NCBI GenBank assembly: GCA_031308135.1
Contig: JAHLJT010002630.1
Span: 93,428,961-93,492,960 of the forward strand
Length of the DNA: 64,000 nucleotides
Reading direction: 5' to 3'
DNA from: Acheta domesticus
Lineage: Eukaryota > Arthropoda > Insecta > Orthoptera > Gryllidae
Shown: one piece after another, positions 59,358-64,000 of the stretch
How positions within the stretch are numbered: position 1 is the stretch's first letter
Layout of the letters: each line of letters opens with the position of its first letter
Notes under the pieces: model-generated
What the model saw: the letters and a program-made list of their open reading frames with translations, nothing else
What the model was told of the DNA's origin: nothing
Databases searched by the model: none
Made by a program: the position numbers and the translations under genes

Positions 59358-60274
59358 TAGTACATAATAACAAAGCAGTGGCATCTAATGCATGTCATAT
59401 GCAATAATATACATGCTATAAATGAGCAGTTCAGATATAGATAGTTTTTAACAAAACAATGTTATTAGTTAAAGTTATTAATTGTAGATGATCTTCACAA
59501 CGCATTAAAACATAAATTTAAGCTACAAGAAGCAATCCACATAATAAAAATATAAAATTTAAATACACTTTTAAGTTAAACAAAAAATATATAAAATCTG
59601 TCAAAAATGAATAAATTGAAGCAATCCTTATGCAAAACTTATTAATCAACATGACAATACACAAATCAGAATTCATCTCTTGAGTGTTAAAAGAGCTGTT
59701 TTTAATCTCTTGAGTGAAAAAAAACTTCATAAAAGTATAAAAACACGAATGACATTTCTTCTTAGAGGGAGATATTGCAAGAAGGTAACAATATTTTGTT
59801 TCCAGAAAAAACTCAAAAATTGAAAATTAAAATTAAATTGAATAAAATGTTGTTGCTAGGCTAAAAAGCATTAGTTTAAATTGCATGGAATATCAAATTG
59901 TGAATTCAGTTTTACATTTATTTTAGTATTCTTCTCAATTCTGACCACCTATGTGACAGATTCAGGATAGCATTACATGAAACTGAAAATTCAGAAGAGC
60001 CAAATCCCAAAAATGTGATAAAAGCGCAAAAGACAGATTTTCTTTGAAAAAAACCTGAAATTTTTTAATAAATAAATCGAAAAAAAAGTTGTTTTTAAAG
60101 TGCATAGCTTTGTTCTGGATACACCTTCAGTTGTTTCTGAAGTGCAGATACTCTCCTAATAGCAATACAGCATATAAAAGATGACAGTTTGAATATTAAA
60201 GCTTTAGTATCAACTTGTGTCCAGGACATCAAAAATATATTGCAAGTGACAAGAGCGCGTTATTTTCCGTTTAC
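59358..60274. other. AT-rich intergenic stretch, nothing recognised
   Basis: No gene or repeat end recognised. Confidence 0.4.
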
Positions 60275-60673
60275 TCACGATGTGTGTACTACGTGTGTAG
60301 TAGGGTAACGCGTGTTGCAGGGTGGCGGTGATCTTCCCCTGCTGGGTGGCCAGTTCCGGCGCCGACCTTCCGTCGGATAGCGGAGATTACCCTAACCAGG
60401 TGTATCCGACAAGAGGGCACCGCCCCAGGTGGGACAAGCTCTGAACTGCCGACAAGTGTGATAGTGTAGTGCATATGAGTGTGTGTGTAAGTGATTGTGT
60501 GTGGTGAGGATACGATAAGAGGAAGGAAAAGACGGACGTGGTATTTTTTTAGGGTACTATTCCGGTATTCGCCTGATGTTGGTCGGAGAAAACACGGAAA
60601 ACTAATGAACTCTACTCGAACCCAAGGACCTCCTCACTAGAGGCACTGCAGTGCCATCAGTTGATGCCCTGAG
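60275..60673 (-). mobile_element. tRNA-derived SINE, copy 8
   Basis: Reverse copy of the 1873 family. The head region is at the right (complement shows GGGCATCAACTGATGGCACT and TTGGGTTCGAGTAG), and the 3' end lies near 60275 without a clear tail. More diverged than most copies. Confidence 0.7.
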
Positions 60674-61127
60674 TCTGGGAGAGAATTCTAGCAGCTGGAT
60701 GCTAGAATGTCGGCTGTACGATAGTACTTCGGCTGCTCTGATCGGTAGTTTTCCGTGATTTCTCCGATCAACACCGCGCGAATGTTGGGACAGAACTCGA
60801 ACAAACAGGCCACGGACCACGCGCCATCTTTCCTTCCTCTTCCTTGTCCTTTCTTCGCCCCTTACTTACATACACTTTCTCATATTACACTTTCTCGCAT
60901 TTCATTATTACACTTGTCCAGAGACCAGTCGAGAACTTAGAGCTTGTTTTGACTGAGGCGGTTGGTGTCTCGCTGGTGGAGATACCTGGTTGGGGAATCC
61001 ACGCCAGCCAACGTACGCCGACATCAATCAGCGGAAGATCACCGCCACCTCCAGCGATAAAAATGCACTAACCTTACGCGACTAATGATCTTAGCAGTTG
61101 ACGCGCCGGGTATCACCAATCAATCGA
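60674..61127 (+). mobile_element. tRNA-derived SINE, copy 9
   Basis: Plus-strand copy directly abutting copy 8, so the pair is head to head. Starts within the body (GGGAGAGAATTCTAGCAGCT) and ends ACCAATCAATCGATCC. Confidence 0.7.
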
Positions 61128-61159
61128 TCCTTCGGTCATGGACGATCTATGGTGTAGAG

Positions 61160-61230
61160 CAGGGGTCCTCAAACTTTTGAAACGGGGGGCCAGTTCACTG
61201 TCCCTCAGGCCGTCGGAGGGCCAGATTATA
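61160..61230 (+). mobile_element. hAT terminus of the CAGGGGTCCTCAAACT type
   Basis: Begins CAGGGGTCCTCAAACTTTTG and contains GGGGGCCAGTTCACTGTCCC and GGAGGGCCAG. This matches, from memory, the end of a hAT MITE type found in widely separated animals. Only about 70 bp are present before a palindromic-MITE end and the assembly gap, so the other end is not visible. Confidence 0.6.
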
Positions 61231-61276
61231 TAACGCGATTTTTCTAACTCTGCCTCTCAAGCCCCTTCGGCCGATC
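61231..61276 (+). mobile_element. Palindromic MITE, partial copy C (cut by gap)
   Basis: GCGATTTTTCTAACTCTGCC and TCTCAAGCCCCTTCGGCC match one end of the 9083-9314 family. Truncated by the 1000 N gap. Confidence 0.6.
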
Positions 61277-62276
61277 NNNNNNNNNNNNNNNNNNNNNNNN
61301 NNNNNNNNNNNNNNNNNNNNNNNNNNNNNNNNNNNNNNNNNNNNNNNNNNNNNNNNNNNNNNNNNNNNNNNNNNNNNNNNNNNNNNNNNNNNNNNNNNNN
61401 NNNNNNNNNNNNNNNNNNNNNNNNNNNNNNNNNNNNNNNNNNNNNNNNNNNNNNNNNNNNNNNNNNNNNNNNNNNNNNNNNNNNNNNNNNNNNNNNNNNN
61501 NNNNNNNNNNNNNNNNNNNNNNNNNNNNNNNNNNNNNNNNNNNNNNNNNNNNNNNNNNNNNNNNNNNNNNNNNNNNNNNNNNNNNNNNNNNNNNNNNNNN
61601 NNNNNNNNNNNNNNNNNNNNNNNNNNNNNNNNNNNNNNNNNNNNNNNNNNNNNNNNNNNNNNNNNNNNNNNNNNNNNNNNNNNNNNNNNNNNNNNNNNNN
61701 NNNNNNNNNNNNNNNNNNNNNNNNNNNNNNNNNNNNNNNNNNNNNNNNNNNNNNNNNNNNNNNNNNNNNNNNNNNNNNNNNNNNNNNNNNNNNNNNNNNN
61801 NNNNNNNNNNNNNNNNNNNNNNNNNNNNNNNNNNNNNNNNNNNNNNNNNNNNNNNNNNNNNNNNNNNNNNNNNNNNNNNNNNNNNNNNNNNNNNNNNNNN
61901 NNNNNNNNNNNNNNNNNNNNNNNNNNNNNNNNNNNNNNNNNNNNNNNNNNNNNNNNNNNNNNNNNNNNNNNNNNNNNNNNNNNNNNNNNNNNNNNNNNNN
62001 NNNNNNNNNNNNNNNNNNNNNNNNNNNNNNNNNNNNNNNNNNNNNNNNNNNNNNNNNNNNNNNNNNNNNNNNNNNNNNNNNNNNNNNNNNNNNNNNNNNN
62101 NNNNNNNNNNNNNNNNNNNNNNNNNNNNNNNNNNNNNNNNNNNNNNNNNNNNNNNNNNNNNNNNNNNNNNNNNNNNNNNNNNNNNNNNNNNNNNNNNNNN
62201 NNNNNNNNNNNNNNNNNNNNNNNNNNNNNNNNNNNNNNNNNNNNNNNNNNNNNNNNNNNNNNNNNNNNNNNNNNNN
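61277..62276. other. Assembly gap (1000 N)
   Basis: Exactly 1000 unknown bases, probably a scaffolding join of unestimated size. Reading frames running through it are meaningless. Confidence 0.99.
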
Positions 62277-62342
62277 TTTAGAGATTTTTTTGGAGGGGGA
62301 CCGAGGCAGCGAGCAGAAAGAAACATCCGAGAGGGTTTTTTC

Positions 62343-62429
62343 GCTTGCGACTTTTGACTGAGGAGCATTCTGTTTTCGGCTTCTGGCTGAGTATCGCTCT
62401 GCTTTCGACTTTCGACTGCGGAGCTTGTT
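62343..62429. repeat. Three-unit 29 bp minisatellite
   Basis: Units 62343-62371, 62372-62400 and 62401-62429 share a pattern like GCTTTCGACTTTTGACTGAG at their start. They are degenerate but the period is exactly 29 bp. Confidence 0.5.
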
Positions 62430-62639
62430 AATAAGACTTCGTGAAGGCACTCTGTGACTGCCCTTCGGGGTCTTCACTTGATTTATCTATGGCAAGACTT
62501 TTCAAGAGAAAGCTTCTCTTCCGGACTTGATCAATTTTCTGAACCATAGTTTTATCGGTTCAAGTTATTTAATGTGCCGTGCTTGGCCACGATTCAGTGA
62601 ACCAAAACAATTGATTTTGTTGAAGTAGACGTGATTATT

Positions 62640-63609
62640 AGTCTATCTTTGGCATAAGCACGCGGAAGTGACTGCGTTAATCGTCAAGATTGCCACCGCT
62701 TACGTCAATGCCCGTCGAAAGTGCTACCTGAAGGCGCCCGCTCGACCAGCTGAGAGGAGCATGTTCCCGACCGCCGCCGCCGCCGCCGCCGCCGGCCTAG
62801 AACCGCGCGGCCCAAGACGACCCGACCGCCGCCACCCGCCTCCACATCCGCCGCCGCAGGGCCGCTCGGGAGAAACGCCCCCCCCTTTCTGAGACGCCCC
62901 GCTGAATGGGACAATGACCACGAAAATCTCCAGACGGTGATGTATACGAGAGCTTCGCCGAAAGCGCTCAAATGCCCCTCAGGCGCTACGGAATGAACTT
63001 TTGCAGTTAGCTCAAAACAAGCAGGGAAGGAAATATTCAGGCCGCGCATTGGCCGTTAATAAAATTAGTCATAGATTTTTGTTGTGTAATGCAATTTTTC
63101 TGTTGTTGATTGTAATAATTTAATTTTAATTTCTCTTGATTCGCTTATTTTGGTTTGCATTACGGGAAAAACTCACGAGCTCGTGCATGGTAGTGTAAGT
63201 CTAGGTTAATCTTTTTTTTTGAATCATTAAATTCTTTACTTTAACTTCATTCAGATATGTTCTTTCTTGCTGAAACAACGTCCACTCGCCATCCTTCTTT
63301 CAGGCCACCTTTCTGCCACCTGAGCTAGCTGGAAGGTAAAGCGACCCACATTCACTGTCATTCGCGCAGACCGCGAGTGACGTGGCAGTAAAGAAAGCAA
63401 GCTCGTACTAATTTCTCTACAAATGAACTCTTATATTTAACATAACCTCACAATTTACAGAATATTGAAGAGGACCTCACAAATGAGGTCCAAACGTCTA
63501 TAATAGACATAATTTTTTACAAACTGACTGGAATCATCGTTTTATTTACTATTTGATTGTTTGATTTATCGAGTGTTCCTTGAATTACCTTCGTGCTGTG
63601 GGGTTGCAG
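62640..63609. other. GC-rich island, then AT-rich intron-like sequence
   Basis: 62660-62890 is very GC-rich with a (GCC)n run at 62775-62798. Open frames occur on both strands, but no protein family was recognised. It may be an exon or CpG-rich leader. 63060-63609 is AT-rich and ends with the polypyrimidine/AG acceptor of the following exon. Confidence 0.35.
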
Positions 63610-63793
63610 CCACTACGCCTTCTACAAAATGATGATGGGCCGCCACGCGCCCGGGCGGCGCCAGCCGGTGCAGGCGCTGGGCGTGCGTGCGCTGCTGGAG
63701 CCGGCCGTGGTGCTGGCGGCGGGCGCGGCCCTCGCGACTTGCGCCTTCGCGGCGGAGGTGCTGTGCGGGCGCAGCAGGGCCCGAGCGAGGTAG
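63610..63793 (+). CDS. Terminal exon of an ionotropic-receptor-like gene (last membrane helix)
   Basis: Preceded by GTGGGGTTGCAG, a splice acceptor ending at 63609. The first base completes a split codon (phase 2). It encodes HYAFYKMMMGRHAP, a basic linker, then VQALGVRALLEPAVVLAAG continuing into AALATCAFAAEVL and an Arg-rich tail before TAG at 63791-63793. The pattern (Tyr-Lys region, about 15 residues, then a helix ending in Phe-x-x-Glu) is that of the last exon of insect IRs, whose third helix lies at the C-terminus. AATAAA at 63806-63811 is a poly(A) signal. It is extremely GC- and Ala-rich compared with its surroundings. The upstream exons are not visible in this window. Confidence 0.55.
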
Positions 63794-63805
63794 CCACATG
63801 GATCG

Positions 63806-63811
63806 AATAAA
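63806..63811 (+). terminator. Poly(A) signal of the terminal exon
   Basis: AATAAA, 13 bases after the stop codon of the preceding exon. Confidence 0.6.
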
Positions 63812-63812
63812 G

Positions 63813-63817
<5 letters not shown>

Positions 63818-63850
<33 letters not shown>

Positions 63851-64000
63851 AGTGTGGTGTGTGTGTGTGGTGTGTGTGTGTGGTGTGTGTGTGTGGTGTG
63901 AGTGTGGTGCGTGTGTGTGGTGCGTGTGTGTGGTGTGTGTGTGTTTGGTGTGTGTGTGGTGTGTGTGTGTGTGGTGTGTGTGTGTGTGTGTGTGTGTGTG
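63818..64000. repeat. (GT)n minisatellite with GGTGTG units, running off the window
   Basis: GT repeats organised into repeated units of about 15-18 bp each beginning GTGGTGTG, with occasional GAGTG and GCGTG variants. It lies immediately downstream of the poly(A) signal. Confidence 0.9.

Noticed and set aside
61244..62477. Long open frames on the minus strand
   Set aside because: They run through 1000 unknown bases; only short, low-complexity ends are real sequence.
62640..62892. Ala/Pro-rich exon upstream of the terminal IR-like exon
   Set aside because: GC-rich frames are open on both strands and no IR motif or convincing splice site was seen; kept only as a GC-rich island.
1..64000. Defence island, gene cluster or operon-like novel system
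   Set aside because: Only three host exons from at most three genes are recognisable; the rest is transposon-derived or unassigned AT-rich DNA.

Overview
This is a eukaryotic, almost certainly insect, genomic window. It is AT-rich and dominated by transposable elements. The evidence is the presence of spliced insect-type genes (an M1 aminopeptidase N first exon and divergent ionotropic-receptor-like exons), CR1/L2-, jockey- and RTE-like LINEs, a Ty3/gypsy element, Tc1/mariner and hAT relics, and many tRNA-derived SINE copies. The order cannot be fixed from sequence alone; a hemipteroid or polyneopteran insect is plausible. Two assembly gaps are present (100 N at 16862-16961 and 1000 N at 61277-62276). 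There are no bacterial-type operons, CRISPR arrays or defence islands.

Host genes are sparse. At the left edge, the minus strand carries the signal-peptide first exon of an M1 aminopeptidase (750-1062). Near the middle, a 1.39 kb minus-strand exon (38680-40070) encodes a divergent ionotropic receptor up to the end of its ligand-binding S2 lobe. It then ends at a GTAAGT donor, before the last membrane helix. At the right edge, a very GC-rich plus-strand terminal exon (63610-63793) encodes such a last helix, with a matching intron phase and a poly(A) signal.

Everything else recognisable is repeat-derived. 0-5 kb: Tc1 transposase relic, two SINEs, jockey C-terminus. 7-12 kb: a 712 bp TIR element, a hAT-like MITE with an 8 bp target duplication, and palindromic MITEs. 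12-17 kb: SINE pairs, the first large copy of a periodic non-coding TIR element, and a GT-rich duplication. 18.5-19.4 kb: a fold-back mariner-superfamily element inside TA repeats. 20-21 kb: GC-rich sequence including a possible solo LTR. 22-29 kb: two more periodic-element copies around a CR1/L2-like LINE, then a mariner relic. 30-32 kb: a second LINE on the minus strand. 33-38 kb: periodic-element fragments, primer-site-like repeats and a pogo/Tigger-like element. 43-47 kb: nested LINE fragments and a 719 bp pure CGGA microsatellite. 49-55.5 kb: a tRNA SINE, an RTE-like remnant and a complete-length gypsy element with almost identical LTRs. 59-61.3 kb: a pogo MITE, two SINEs head to head, and a hAT terminus next to the gap.

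The strongest candidate for something undescribed is the periodic TIR element family (best copies 13884-15410, 22130-23530, 28035-29296, 45640-46762). It has long terminal inverted repeats, 42-54 bp palindromic tips, a (GTCC/GGAC)n microsatellite at the TIR/body boundary, and a non-coding body built from degenerate units of about 305 bp.
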